DNA from: Aegilops tauschii subsp. strangulata
Lineage: Eukaryota > Streptophyta > Magnoliopsida > Poales > Poaceae
NCBI RefSeq assembly: GCF_002575655.3
Contig: NC_053039.3
Location: forward strand, 223,033,622 to 223,097,621
Length of the DNA stretch: 64,000 nucleotides
Direction: 5' to 3'
The notes under the pieces are model-generated. The model was not told the DNA's origin. It saw only the letters and a program-made list of their open reading frames with translations, and ran no database searches. Positions 35,601 through 45,949 of this stretch are shown one piece after another (within the stretch, counting starts at the first letter, position 1; each line of letters opens with the position of its first letter). The position numbers and the translations under genes were made by a program.

Positions 35601-38130
35601 TCCGAAATGCGTGGAGGGGGGCTGCCTTTGCGCCTACCATGGAGCGACGTCTGCATGAAATTTTATTGCCACGCAAGGCTCGTCTCTTTTGCTCTACATG
35701 TTCAGTTCCATTGTTTACAATAACTGTCATGCATAGGAATAAAACATAGTGAGATTATGTAAGGACTGCATGCAGAAATCCAGAGTGATGGTAGCAACCT
35801 GTGGATAGACCAAAAACCAATAATAGCAGGCAGATAATGGCTTCAGTTAAAAAATACAGATAATGGCTTCTTTACTGTTTGTTTCCCACCCAACATGAAA
35901 CTCATAGTAGACACTGGAGATTAACCAGATAGTAGATAGATACTATTGATAGCGGCCCCGATATGTACCCCACAACCATTTAAAAACTCAAGTTTGACCA
36001 TTAGTTTGGAGCTGACTCAGAGTCTAATCAGTGAACAGGACGATAAAGTAGCATGTAATATTAAGCAATGCATAACGTAAGCAGACACGAAAGAGTGCGA
36101 CCTCTCTTGCGGACCCGTGTAGTCCTCGAGGTCATCTGCTCGGTTGATGATGGTAATGCAGTTTTCATGGCTGCCAGCGGCGGGGAAGAAGATCTGAGGC
36201 GGCGAAAGACAGTCTGGAGGCCGGATCCCTGCTGTGCTGGACCCTTCTGTCGTTGGAGCAGCTGATCTGGGGTGGACGACGGCGCAGCAGGAGCGGGACA
36301 AACCACGCAAGGTTTTCTTTGACAACTATCTGTAAGAGAAGTAATTCTGTAAGGGCTCGTTTGAATTGGAGGATTCCAACAATGCAGGGATAGGAAATAG
36401 ACAGGAATAGGATAGGAATGCACGTGCAAAACAGAGAATTTAAAAACACAGGATTTCTGCCAATCTGGGTGTTTGATTCACAACAATTGGAAGATCACAG
36501 GATGCAAAGAAGAATGGTGAGATTAAGTCAAACCACAAGAAAATGTACGGTTATAATGCTATTATGCTACTATCTCTTAGTCTTGTGCTTCATGAATAGG
36601 AATTTGAAAAGGAGGACAAGTGAAAATTAAAATTCCTACGTTTTTTCTTTCAAGGAGACACTAAAGGAACAAATCTGTGTGCTCAGTGGACAATATATAT
36701 AACATGTAGAGTAAAAAAGAGATGTAACAAGTGTACAACCTCTTTGGCGAAGCCATGTCGATCTCAGCGTGATTGGGTTGGCCGGTGAGGATGCTCCGGC
36801 TGACTTTGCTGTCGGAGGAGGGGAACAAGATCTTAGGCGTCTGGAGATGGAGCCCGAGGTACTGCTCCGCTGTGATGGAGGGTTTCGTCGTTGGAGCAGA
36901 TCCGGTGAGTTGTACGACGCCGAGGCTGAAGCAGGACAAGAGAGACGACGAACAACGTTAACCTGAGTGGAATTCTAATAGCATCTCCAATACATGACGT
37001 AAAATACATAACCACAAAGTGCTAGATGTAAAATACATCAGCCGCTCATCTCTGAACTTAACTGTCGAAACTGAACTTAACTGTCGAAACTGAATTTTGC
37101 TGTCGAAACTGAATTTTGCTGTCGAAACTGAACGCACTAGCAAGGTGAGGCTACACGTCGGTCGACTGACTTTTTCATCTCTGGTCAGTCTTTGCAGCCG
37201 TTGGACACGAAATCAAGGGCCTGCAGTTCATCTTCAACCTCCACCCCCCGAGCCGCCAGCCACCACCGGCCAAACAGCAGCCCCCCGCCCCCCGCAGCTG
37301 GCGGTGCACCGCCCCGCCCACCCCGAAAACACTCCCCACCGCCGGTACGCCGCCGCCCCGGCCATCCCTCTAGGCCCCCCCATGCCGAGCTTTTTCTCCG
37401 GCGATCCCCACGCCACCGCCCCGCCAACGCCCCGCCACCGCCGACGACCACCGCCTCCATCCTGAACCCTAAGATAGATAGTGGGGTACCTCTCCGGCGA
37501 GCCCCCCTCCCCGCTGCGGCTGGTTCTTCCTTCACCCCGGCGAGCCCTCCCACCCCCTGAAAATCGACTGACCCAAAAGTCGATTCAGTCGACTGAAGTG
37601 TAGCTAAATCGGAGCAGCATCGCAAGCAAGAGCAAGAGCGACAGCAGCAGCGCGAGCAAGAGCAATAGCAAGAGCAGACCAGGCAGGGGACCGAGAGCAA
37701 GAGCAGAGCAGCAGCGCGAGCGAGAGCTAAAGCAGCAGCAGCTCCTACTGATGTGGACGTCGCCGCCGAGGGAGCGACACCGTGGAGGATGTGGCCGGCG
37801 ACGCCGCCGTGGATGGAGTCGCGCCGTGTTGGCTCGGGACTGAGCGCCGGCAGCACCGTGAGATCGAATCAAGAAGAAAATGCGGCGATTAGTGTACAAC
37901 CTCTTTGGTGGCGCCGATTAGGCCGCAGCTTCATCCGAGGAAACGGTGATGATGATGCTCTTCCGGTGGTGCAGGTGAAGACGGCGGTGTGGGAATGGAG
38001 GTGGCGCGAAAGACGAGGGGAACGTCGGGGCAGCTCCTTGGAGGTGGAGGACGGGGTGGCTGAACCGGCGGGACGATGAGATCGACGACGGATCCTCATC
38101 CGGTACGGTGGATGAGGGACGTCGAGGTGT
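32688..38130 (-). pseudogene. CACTA B second-ORF gene (Ptta/En/Spm type), decayed
   Basis: This is the inverted relative of the gene in element A. Approximate exons in gene order: 38130-37906, 36925-36740, 36330-36102, 35730-35530, 35215-35060, 34715-34560, 33970-33620, 33525-33500 and 33125-32688. The last one gives an intact coiled-coil end (ESVRLLESQLQVERHRS start). Lesions: ACG in place of the start ATG, TAA at 37918-37920, and loss of the second half of exon 6 and all of exon 7, which removes the Ptta domain. Exons 2 and 3 are open here but broken in A. The serine/acid-rich exon (SSSEEDSETDDQSY) is present twice, against once in A. The gene cannot make the full protein. Confidence 0.65.
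37062..37137. repeat. 19-bp tandem repeat, 4 copies
   Basis: Units begin CTGTCGAAACTGAA at 37062, 37081, 37100 and 37119. The matching intron of element A (about 1800-1860) has diverged copies. Confidence 0.85.
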
Positions 38131-39055
38131 TGCTGTGGACGACGTCGTCGGGGAAGAGGCTCCGGCTGGGTGGCGGACGGAGCAGGGTGTGGGGTTTCGT
38201 CGCGGGTTTTCGCGGCCTCGGTGTACGAATGGGTGGGCGGATGGGATGGCAGTGGGGAACCATGGCTTAGAGACGCGCTTGTCCGAAATGTGGGGTAAGT
38301 TATGAAAGTACCCCCACCGATTTGAGGCGGTTCTTTCGGTTCAGGGGTAGCACGGGCATTTCGCGTGTTGGGATTTCATAGGAGGTGGGAGTTTTCGCGC
38401 GCGTTGTAATTTCGGAATAGCAAGGCGCGGGTTGAGATGGAGGGAGTTGTCGGAGCACAACGAGACAAAGATATATCTTAAATATTTCGGGCTAACAAGG
38501 CGCGGGTTGAAATTTCCGGACAAGCCTAACGTGTACTGTACCAAATCAATGCGCACTACAAATGTCATTCAAAACTTTGAATTCATGTTATGTTCAAATA
38601 AAATATTTCTCTACGTGTATAATGCATGCAACCTACTACTCAAATGAACGTTTTAGTGCATTCCAAACGTATATACTACCGCTCCAATATGAACTAAATT
38701 TGAATTCGTTTCTCTATTTGAATAAGATCTACAGTAATGATTGTTGTGAAGTCAAAGCATTTGAATTCGTTTCTCTGTTTTAATAAGATCCACAATCATC
38801 ATTATTGTCAAGTTAAACCATCATTTGTGTATTATCTTCACAGCACACCACATGATTAGTCTCGAGTTACATATGAACTATGTGTACTATATGAACTCGA
38901 ACTAGATTTTTTGAATCCACTTTATTTTGATTTCAAATCACATTACATTTCTAGCTCTAGCTAGATCTTCATAATCTAAACCATGTCTCATATGTATAAT
39001 GTGTTTATCACATTATGTATGGTGCCCCGCCCCCTACGCCTACAAGTATTTAGAT
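38131..39055. other. 5' flank of the CACTA B gene, then AT-rich spacer
   Basis: Up to about 38557 the sequence matches the 5' flank of the gene in element A. Beyond it the match stops and an AT-rich stretch follows. A roughly 60-bp segment with TTTGAATTCGTTTCTCT is repeated at about 38700 and 38760. No gene is seen. Confidence 0.55.
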
Positions 39056-39268
39056 GTGAGTTGCAAACACCACACATTACCACAAATTCAAATAAACTGT
39101 GAGAATGTTCGATATATAGTATTGTTTAGATTTTTCGATATTTAGTTGTAAGCTGCAAACGCCACACATTATCACAAATTCAAATAAAATGTGAGATTGT
39201 TTGATGTATAGTATGGTTTAGATTGTTCGGCATTTAGCTGTGAGTTGCAAACGCCATGCATTATCACA
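39056..39268. repeat. 92-bp tandem repeat, about 2.3 copies
   Basis: GTTGCAAACACCACACATTA near 39061 recurs, slightly changed, near 39153 and 39245. No coding potential is seen. Confidence 0.75.
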
Positions 39269-39399
39269 TTATGGTATAACATGTGCACAGCACGTGTATC
39301 ACCGCTATATTCATGCATGCAATGTTTAAAACACTATGATCTCCTATTCAAATATATGAATCCGCTTTCATATCAAATTATGATCTTAGTTAGTCTCTT

Positions 39400-40560
39400 A
39401 CACCCACACAATCCTCTAACCTTTGTAGCTACCACTAACTTTCTCTCGTGCATGCACACGCCCTCCTCGCCCTCCCCCTCCCTCGGCATTCTATCCACGG
39501 GCACATTCATTTTTTTCTTTAGGTCGTTCTCCCAGAGTCTCCACAACTCCTTTCCAACACACACCAATCGATAAACCTCTCCAGCGATGCCTGCCTACAA
39601 CATACACACACACCTTCAATCTCGTCCTTTATGTGTCCTTGCCTCGTGTCTCTCATACGGTCAGACACACGTGTAAACTCTCGCCCCTCTTTTCATCGAT
39701 CTCACAACGGCACACTCCTCCCCCTATCTAGCTAGTAGTTGGGCCTCTCGCACCACCTCCTAGCTCCATTCTCTCTGTCTATCTGTCTCGCTGGGCCTTA
39801 TTTGCCTCTAACAAATGGACGTACACCGACCGATCTCTCGCTATACATATAGCTAGCTAGGTCCTTATAACTCGTTTTTACCGACACGCCAATCGATCTA
39901 CCTCATTAGTTGTGTCTCTCCCTTCCTCCGACAAACAACAATTGATCTACTGATCTATTTAGGTTTGCTTACCAAACACATGGTTCCCCTTCATCATCCA
40001 TGGATGCGTCCCGACAGATCTATCACGCACAGGCACACACAGAAACACATCCTCACTCTTATTGATAACATTGCAGTTCCACCCTCAGTTTGTCTAGTAG
40101 GCCTCTCCCACCATCTTCGAGAAGCAACTCCATCACCCATCCAGCACTCTACCCCTCTCCCTCCCTCTCTCTCTCCTCTCTCTCTCTGTCCCATCATATT
40201 TCCCGTCCTTCAGTTATGTATGGATGTCGACCGATCTCCCTCAAGACATAGCTGGGTCTCTCCTTCTCAACACATATACGAGTCGTTCTACCTCTATAGT
40301 TAGGACTCTACCTACCCCTCCCCCCACCCCCCTCCCCACACACACACCGATACATCGAGCGCTCTAGTCATGTCTCCCTGCCACACACAAACTTGACATG
40401 TGCCCTCTAACGTTCCGGTAGGCCAGTCGCCCTATATCTTTGACTTGCACACACACACAATTTCGATGGCTCTCTTCATCGATCTCGCACCCACCCACTT
40501 GATCCTCTCTTCGACTCTATCGATAGCTATGACCCCTCCCTCTCTTCTCGTGGATTGCCC
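39400..40560. repeat. Pyrimidine-skewed domain with diffuse repeats
   Basis: The plus strand is dominated by C and T, with runs of CTCTCT (about 40150-40190) and CACACA. Phrases such as GACCGATCTC, TAGCTGGGTC and GGCCTCTCNCACCA recur at roughly 360-400-bp distance, suggesting diverged repeat units. Two short frames here look like low-complexity artefacts. I do not recognise the family. Confidence 0.5.
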
Positions 40561-41031
40561 GACCCTCTATGTATGATATGGATAGGCCTCCATTTCACAC
40601 ACATTGCATGCAAATTTTTGTTTGAGATGTCATCGACACATATTCCCACAAATAATTCACGAAATCAACCCCCCAGCCCACCCCCCACCCCAAAACAAAA
40701 AACACTCACGAACGCGGTTTGTATCTCTCACACACACCCACCTAGGTGGGGGACGTGCACGAAGAGAAGAGGTGCATGCACGGCGCACGTACTCCCGTCT
40801 CTTTCCCAACCACACCCGCGCAGTACACGGTGGAGCTCATTTCTGTACGAAAATGGCAGCCCACGTGGTAATTTGGCACGTGTACTGGTTGTCCACTTGG
40901 TGGAGGGAGGATCGTCTACAGCGGGTGAACAAACAAATTGCGACTTGACGTGTTATGTTAAAAAAAGAGGCAAACCATGTGGGGCCTACCTTAGAGGCAA
41001 GGCTCTATACACTGGAGTATTTTTGATGTGT
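40561..41031. other. Unassigned stretch in CACTA B
   Basis: The segment includes GCACGTGTAC-type and CACGTGG E-box-like words near 40860-40890. A 170-codon plus frame (40555-41067) has no recognisable domain and low-complexity composition. I see no supported gene. Confidence 0.35.
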
Positions 41032-41190
41032 CCCGTCAACTCGCAGAACGAGGAGAAGCTTGCTTAGTACGTCGTCTCCCCCGCCCACGGGCGCGGTGGC
41101 TCGCAGGATGAGGTGAAGCTTGCTCCGCCTTACGCCCGCTCCCTCGCCCATGCGCGCGGTGGCTCGCAGGACGAGGAGAAAAATTTACTA
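41032..41190. repeat. About 65-bp GC-rich tandem repeat
   Basis: TCGCAGAACGAGGAGAAGCT, TCGCAGGATGAGGTGAAGCT and TCGCAGGACGAGGAGAA start near 41040, 41101 and 41164. They are separated by CGCCCACGGGCGCGGTGG-like filler. Confidence 0.75.
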
Positions 41191-41371
41191 CTCCCTCCGT
41201 TTACTCCTCGTCCCTACTACCTTGGTTATAGAGATTATATCATATTGTTTGGAATATATATATGTCCTTTAGTAGATTTCAATATGAACTACTAATACAT
41301 ACTCCAAACACTGATGTATATAGATGTATTTTAGAGTGTAGATTCAATCATTTTGCTCCATATGTAGCACT
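41191..41371. mobile_element. Stowaway-type MITE remnant
   Basis: It opens with CTCCCTCCGTTTACTCC and contains ATGTATATAGATGTATTTTA, a block common inside Triticeae Stowaway MITEs. The 3' end is degraded, and the two halves may come from two elements. Confidence 0.6.
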
Positions 41372-41689
41372 CTCCCTCGCCCCTCGACCCTCGCCCACGT
41401 GGTGGACGTGCAGCAATTCATTCGGTCTCATATAGCCAGAACGATATATACTGCACTACCATTATTGCTCGACTCCCCGAAGAGGCGAAGAGCCAATCGC
41501 AAGGTTAATATTTTGGAGATGCCAAGCGCAAGGTTATAGGAGAACGAGTAGTAGGTGCCGCGTCATTTATAAATAAAGTTTTTTTTTCTTCAGTGGCACG
41601 TACGCAATATGATAGGTTCATATGGAGAGAAAAGGAAACCGCTCCACTATATACATAGTCAGGACGGGCCAGCCTACATGGTTGCTTGC

Positions 41690-42315
41690 TGGGGTTGCTC
41701 TCTTCACACTCTCTCGCACAAAATGACTGTGGCCACATCTCTAACATCCCGGCGGATCACGTCCGCTTGGGGAAGGGGTGGATGCTTAGTGTAGATGCGG
41801 TGGTCGTCGCCGACGGCGAAAACCCACTGTCGGCACGTCCCGATCAGGGGTCCCCGCCGTTCTCTCTCACAAAGCCGGTGAGGTTGCCTTCATCCCTTGC
41901 TCACTGCCACGACGTGGGTAGTTGCCGCCTCCCGCCGCCCTCCTCAAGGTTGTGCTACATCCCTCAGGTACAACTCCCTTTACAGCCGGCTTGCACCACT
42001 GCTCCAGCTGCCCACATCACTCCCTGTGGATATTTCTCTACTTCTTTGCCCCGCACATACCTCTACTGGCTTTTACGTACTGTATTTGTGATGAGTTTAT
42101 GTCTCATCAACTAGTCCCAGTAATCTTATTCTAATCACGCTTCTTCAATTTCTTTGCCATAGGGATGCTCATCTCGATTTTGGTGAAACTGCACAAAATG
42201 ATCCGATGGTCAAAAGGTTGCAAACTTCATTTATTAGGAAGCTCGAACGTTGCCAGCAAATTGAAGCCTGGTCAGCGTTCACGGTTCAAGGGCTAGGGAC
42301 TGCATGGACCATTTT
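41690..42315 (+). other. Gene-like module 1 (two exon candidates), unknown product
   Basis: A GTTGCTCTCTTCACACTCTC leader is followed by a short basic frame from the ATG near 41798 to a GTGAGG donor. After an intron-like gap, an AG acceptor near 42164 opens a 50-codon stretch starting DAHLDFGETAQNDPMVKRLQ. The leader and both exon candidates have diverged counterparts in module 2 (44390-46730). No protein family was recognised. It may be a captured host gene fragment. Confidence 0.35.
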
Positions 42316-42325
42316 TTTCTTTAGC

Positions 42326-42423
42326 TGCCTCTGTTCCAAAATAAGTGTCAACTTTAGTAGTAGTACAACTTTGTACTAAAGTTTGCACAAAGTTGAGACA
42401 CTTATTTCGGAACGGAGGGAGTA
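42326..42423. mobile_element. Short Stowaway-type MITE
   Basis: The left end CTGTTCCAAAATAAGTGTC pairs with the right end GACACTTATTTCGGAACGGA, followed by GGGAG and TA. About 98 bp, non-coding. Confidence 0.85.
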
Positions 42424-42605
42424 CATATTTTCTATGATCTGTCAATCATTGAGATGCAATAGCATGCATGTTAGTCTCCTTTGTATTTGATGAAATGTTG
42501 CAACGGGCAGCCTTGGACGCAAGATACATGTAACAGAAGCTGGAAGCTTCATAGCATTGTACAAATTTATCTCGCTGATAAATTACAGTACGTACTATAC
42601 TAGTA

Positions 42606-43240
42606 CTTCCTCCGTTCCTAAATATAAGTATTTGTAGAGATTTCACCATGAACCACATGCGGATGTATATAGATGCATTTTAAGTGCAGATTCATTCATT
42701 TTATTCCGTATGTAGTGGAATCTCTACAAAGACTTATCTACTAGTAATAGCTAGCCCCCACTACTAGGAATTCTCTATCCTCTCCTTGAGCCACATCATC
42801 AAAATTGATGTAGCCGTTAGATGAAGTAAATCAGTCCATAATAGCCGTCTGATCTAGACGTTGAGAGGCTCCGCACTAAGCCACATGCAAGCATGCAGAA
42901 ATACCGTGGCACATGCATGTGAGTGGGTTTTAAATCACATCAACATGTCTGCATGCAAGCATGCACCGGTAGCATGCATGTAAGTGAGCTTTTAAGTCCC
43001 ATTAAAATGTCAAAAAGAAAAATATAATCCCATTATGCAGTAGGAGTTGGCTGATCTTTTTTCCTTACGTGGGATGATCTAAATGATGATGGGAGTTTAT
43101 TTAGTTTGGCTACCAAATTTGTCATGCGGTTATAGAGTTATTTTAGTTCTATGAAATCGATAATTTTGCGCAGAGAGATATACCGCTGTTCCGCGGCAAC
43201 GCGCGGGGACTCATCTAGTAATATTTAGGAACAGAGGGAG
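42606..43240. mobile_element. Stowaway-type MITE interrupted by a Helitron
   Basis: The ends are CTTCCTCCGTTCCTAAATAT at 42606 and ATTTAGGAACAGAGGGAG ending at 43240, both next to TA. The two halves form the usual 160-bp palindromic MITE once 42737-43218 is set aside. Confidence 0.85.
42737..43218 (+). mobile_element. Small non-autonomous Helitron
   Basis: It starts TCTACTAGTAATAGC after an A and ends CTAG before a T, as Helitrons do. A GC hairpin (CCGCG-loop-CGCGG, within CCGCGGCAACGCGCGG) sits about 10 bp before the 3' end. There are no terminal inverted repeats and no clear target duplication, and no Rep/helicase. It contains repeated GCATGCAAGCATGC words. Confidence 0.78.
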
Positions 43241-43554
43241 TACTATGTAAAGAGTTAGGTGTCGCACGGTGATAGTGTGAGGTGGGCCATGTAATCACTG
43301 AGCCTGCGTGTTTTCACTGCTCTTGCACGCCTCCGCTGTAAGAATGAAGAAAATTGTAATCTAGTAGTAGTACCTCCTTTCGCCGAAAGCGTGGGACATC
43401 CAGCAGTCCTACCACCTCAGTAATAAAGACCAATGAGCCGTCAAATCACATAGACCGAGCAGTAAGTTGGACGGACGAAGCAACCATCACTCTTGCGCCA
43501 GTGAGAGGTCGCGTCCGCTCTGCCCGGGCATGAATGCGGCACCGATTCTTTGGA

Positions 43555-43594
43555 GCGGCGCTGACCATTTCGGGCGGGAAGCGCGCGCGGGCGA
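43555..43594. repeat. 40-bp GC-rich phrase, copy 1
   Basis: It begins GCGGCGCTGACCATTTCGGG and ends GCGCGCGGGCGA. It differs at three positions from the copy at 48666-48705, which lies upstream of the 233-codon frame. Confidence 0.8.
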
Positions 43595-43778
43595 TGGAGG
43601 GGCTTTGGGTGGGCCAGGCTGGTCAGGAGCGGGCATGGCAGCTGTCCGCATGTCCCTACCGGACACGCCCGGAAACGAGAGGATGCACCGACTCTCGCGG
43701 CTAAAATCGTACACTACACAACATCTCTCTGTAGGTGTAGGTCGATCTGTCGCTCTCTCTAACACACACATGCTGTTA

Positions 43779-43802
43779 AACACACACACACACACACACA
43801 CG
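43779..43802. repeat. (CA)n microsatellite
   Basis: An uninterrupted run of about 12 AC units. Confidence 0.9.
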
Positions 43803-44297
43803 CACATGCACGCACCTTGGTCCCGTTGCACCTTCTAACGTGACTTATTACACCTAGACGGAGGGAGTAGTAAGTATACGAGATACGGTGGCACACTGAC
43901 TTAAGTCGAATACAAGTGCCCAAAATTTGTGTGCATGTTATAATAAGGATTTACTTAAAATAGTACGTGAGCGAACACAGGGATCAATTGGGCAGTGTTC
44001 CCGAGCAGTAGCGAGATGTGTGAGGTAAGATACACCGCTGGCGCTTTTAATTTTTCTTATTAATTTGTTTGTTTCACCCTCTGACTGGTGGGACCCAACG
44101 TACTACATGGAGAGAGGTAAGGTGACTAAGGCTGCATTATTTCTGCACCACTGTGGATAGTTTTACCACCAAAGCCACATGAACGATTATGATTAAAATC
44201 CCAATGACTCCCACACACACACAAAACACGGCATGCTTGTCACACGAATGCAGGAATGTATAAAATGTTATTTCCCTCTCGTTGAACATAACGGGAG

Positions 44298-44356
44298 GGT
44301 TGTGTAGCTGGTTAGCCTGTTCGCTCATCAAACTTGAGGTCTTGGGTTCGATAACT
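44298..44356 (+). other. tRNA-like segment, possible SINE or tRNA relic
   Basis: TAGCTGGTTAG (about 44304-44314) resembles a Pol III A box and GGTCTTGGGTTCGATAAC (about 44338-44355) a B box, at tRNA-like spacing. The acceptor and anticodon arms do not fold into a clean tRNA. A SINE head is possible, but no poly-A-type tail or target duplication was found. Confidence 0.35.
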
Positions 44357-44458
44357 ATACTTGAGCATAATTTGTGCCAGGAGGATTCTTTGACTGGTCA
44401 AAATGTTTTCTAGGGTTTGCACGCTTCACACTCTCTCTCCAGTATATATATACACACT

Positions 44459-44563
44459 GGAGCCTCAGCGCTTGTAGTTGCTCTCCTCACACTCTCTCGC
44501 CCTCTCCCGCTGGAGCCTCAGCGCTTGTAGTTGCTCTCTTCACACTCTCTCGCCCTCTCCAGA
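44459..44563. repeat. 53-bp tandem duplication in module 2 leader
   Basis: GGAGCCTCAGCGCTTGTAGT starts at 44459 and 44512, each followed by TGCTCTCNTCACACTCTCTC. The same TCACACTCTCTCGC phrase leads module 1 near 41700. Confidence 0.85.
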
Positions 44564-44655
44564 TCTAAACAAGACTTCGTTGGCCTCTCTCTCCCCTCAC
44601 TGCTGCTCAAAGAGTCGGCAGGATCCGTCCGCCGGGAAGGGAAGGAGGCTTAACG

Positions 44656-44787
44656 ATGTCGCCGTCGGCGAGGGACTACCGGCGCAGCTGTTCACTTTCC
44701 ACCCAGCGGCGGTGCGGGAGGGCCTCCGACCCCTTCTTCTTCGCCGCCGTCCCGTCGCCCACCGAACCACGCCCCAAGAACCTTAAG
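44656..44787 (+). other. Candidate first coding exon of module 2
   Basis: From ATG at 44656 there are 44 codons, MSPSARDYRRSCSLSTQRRC start, to an AAG|GTATAA splice-donor-like end. The peptide is basic and Ser/Arg-rich, as an organelle-targeting leader might be. Module 1 has a diverged counterpart near 41798. No family was recognised. Confidence 0.35.
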
Positions 44788-44835
44788 GTATAATTTACTT
44801 ACTCCACATGCATTGCTCTAGCTGCATGTATACCA

Positions 44836-45060
44836 TGAATCTAGGATGTGGTTCAAAGAGGAAAGGAGTGGGAAAAGTTGTATATAGCATGAATCTAGGA
44901 CGTGGTTCAAAGAGGAAATGAAGGGGGGAAGTTGTATAGCATGAATCTAGGACGTGGTTCAAAGAGGAAAGAAATGGGGGAAAGTAGTGGGGAAAGTTGT
45001 ATCGCATAAATCTAGGACATGGTTCAAAGAGGAAAGGAAGGGGCGAAAGTACTAGTTCAA
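44836..45060. repeat. Irregular tandem repeat, 4-5 copies of about 52-66 bp
   Basis: GAATCTAGGACGTGGTTCAA-like units start near 44836, 44891, 44943 and 45009, followed by AGAGGAAAGGA and AAAGTTGTAT. Minus-strand frames across it (Phe/Pro-rich) are repeat artefacts. Confidence 0.82.
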
Positions 45061-45287
45061 AAAGGAAAGGAAGGGACAAGGCTGTAGAGTTTGAGCAGGA
45101 CTAGATTTGCTGCGCTCACATAGGGAAAGATGTCTAAAGATAACAAAACTGGGACCAACACAAATATGCTCCTTGGTTGTTTGTTCTTTGTTGCAACAGA
45201 TTGTGCATGACCACAGTACATTGGTAGATGCACATGGTGCTGGTGCGTCCACTGTCCCGTGCAACTCATTAGCTGTTGTTAATCTAA

Positions 45288-45598
45288 GGCCCTGTTTGGT
45301 TAAAAACTCCCTAGTCCCTACCTGCTTGGTTCCAGGGACTAAACATGGACTAGAGGTTATTAAATGACATGCTAAAAGACCATGTTACCCCTAGTAATGA
45401 ACTAATAGAGACAAGGTGCGATGCGTGGCAGGGGCAACTGTTGGAAAAAGTCCCAAAAAGACTCCCTCAGGGTCTTCTTTCTTTAGTCCCAAATGCCCAC
45501 TTTTAGTCCCTAAAAGTCCCTCCTGTTTGGTTTAGATGGGACTGACACGGGGTTTCTTTAGTCCCTACACCAAAATGTCCCTGTAAACAAACACCCTC
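45288..45598. mobile_element. Tourist-like (PIF/Harbinger) MITE
   Basis: The ends are GGCCCTGTTTGGTT and AAACAAACACCCTC (imperfect inverted repeats), flanked by TAA at 45285-45287 and 45599-45601. It is 311 bp and rich in TTTAGTCCC words. Confidence 0.82.
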
Positions 45599-45876
45599 TA
45601 ATAATGCCGCTGGAAAATTGATGCAATGCCACGGTTAAAAGCAAATTACATGTTTAACGAATTTTATTGTTAATATAATCTCTATGTTAATATTAATCAG
45701 TGCCACCGTTTGAGAAATGCTACTGTCTTGCTTTCTTTCCCATTTAGATAAGGTAGATGCTTCTTTTTGTTGGCTTCTGTGTCATCCACCGTTATTGACC
45801 ACTAATTGTTTCCTTTGCACCTCTGTATAAACAGGGTTATCTACTTCACCTCGTTGCCATTGTGACCTTTTGTTGC

Positions 45877-45917
45877 ACTGCACAAAACACTTTTGTTTTA
45901 AGAGTGTTTTGTGCAGT
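45877..45917. other. Perfect hairpin built from the recurrent ACTGCACAAAA motif
   Basis: ACTGCACAAAACACT (45877-45891) is exactly complementary to AGTGTTTTGTGCAGT (45903-45917), with an 11-base loop. The arm contains the motif that recurs in the surrounding GTAQ exon candidates. Confidence 0.8.
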
Positions 45918-45949
45918 TCAACCAAAATGTCACACCGACAACGTTGCTT

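Larger units (their letters stand above)
43243..44297. other. No gene seen; GC-rich block, microsatellite and MITE end
   Basis: Around 43490-43700 the sequence is GC-rich and includes a 40-bp phrase shared with 48666-48705. A MITE-like end GACGGAGGGAGTAG lies near 43857-43870. The 123-codon plus frame at 43467-43838 runs into a CA repeat and lacks support as a gene. Confidence 0.4.

Noticed and set aside
37097..37856. Long Pro/Arg-rich frames on both strands (122-223 codons)
   Set aside because: They fall in the GC-rich first intron of the decayed CACTA B gene, and the matching intron in A does not keep them.
38554..38560. CACTACA, a possible extra CACTA terminus splitting element B in two
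   Set aside because: It is only seven bases, not followed by the family's AAAAAAGACAC end, and the TCA duplication pairs 31133 with 53945.
43467..43838. 123-codon plus frame ending in a His/Thr run
   Set aside because: The end is a (CA)n microsatellite, and the start has no promoter or homologue evidence.
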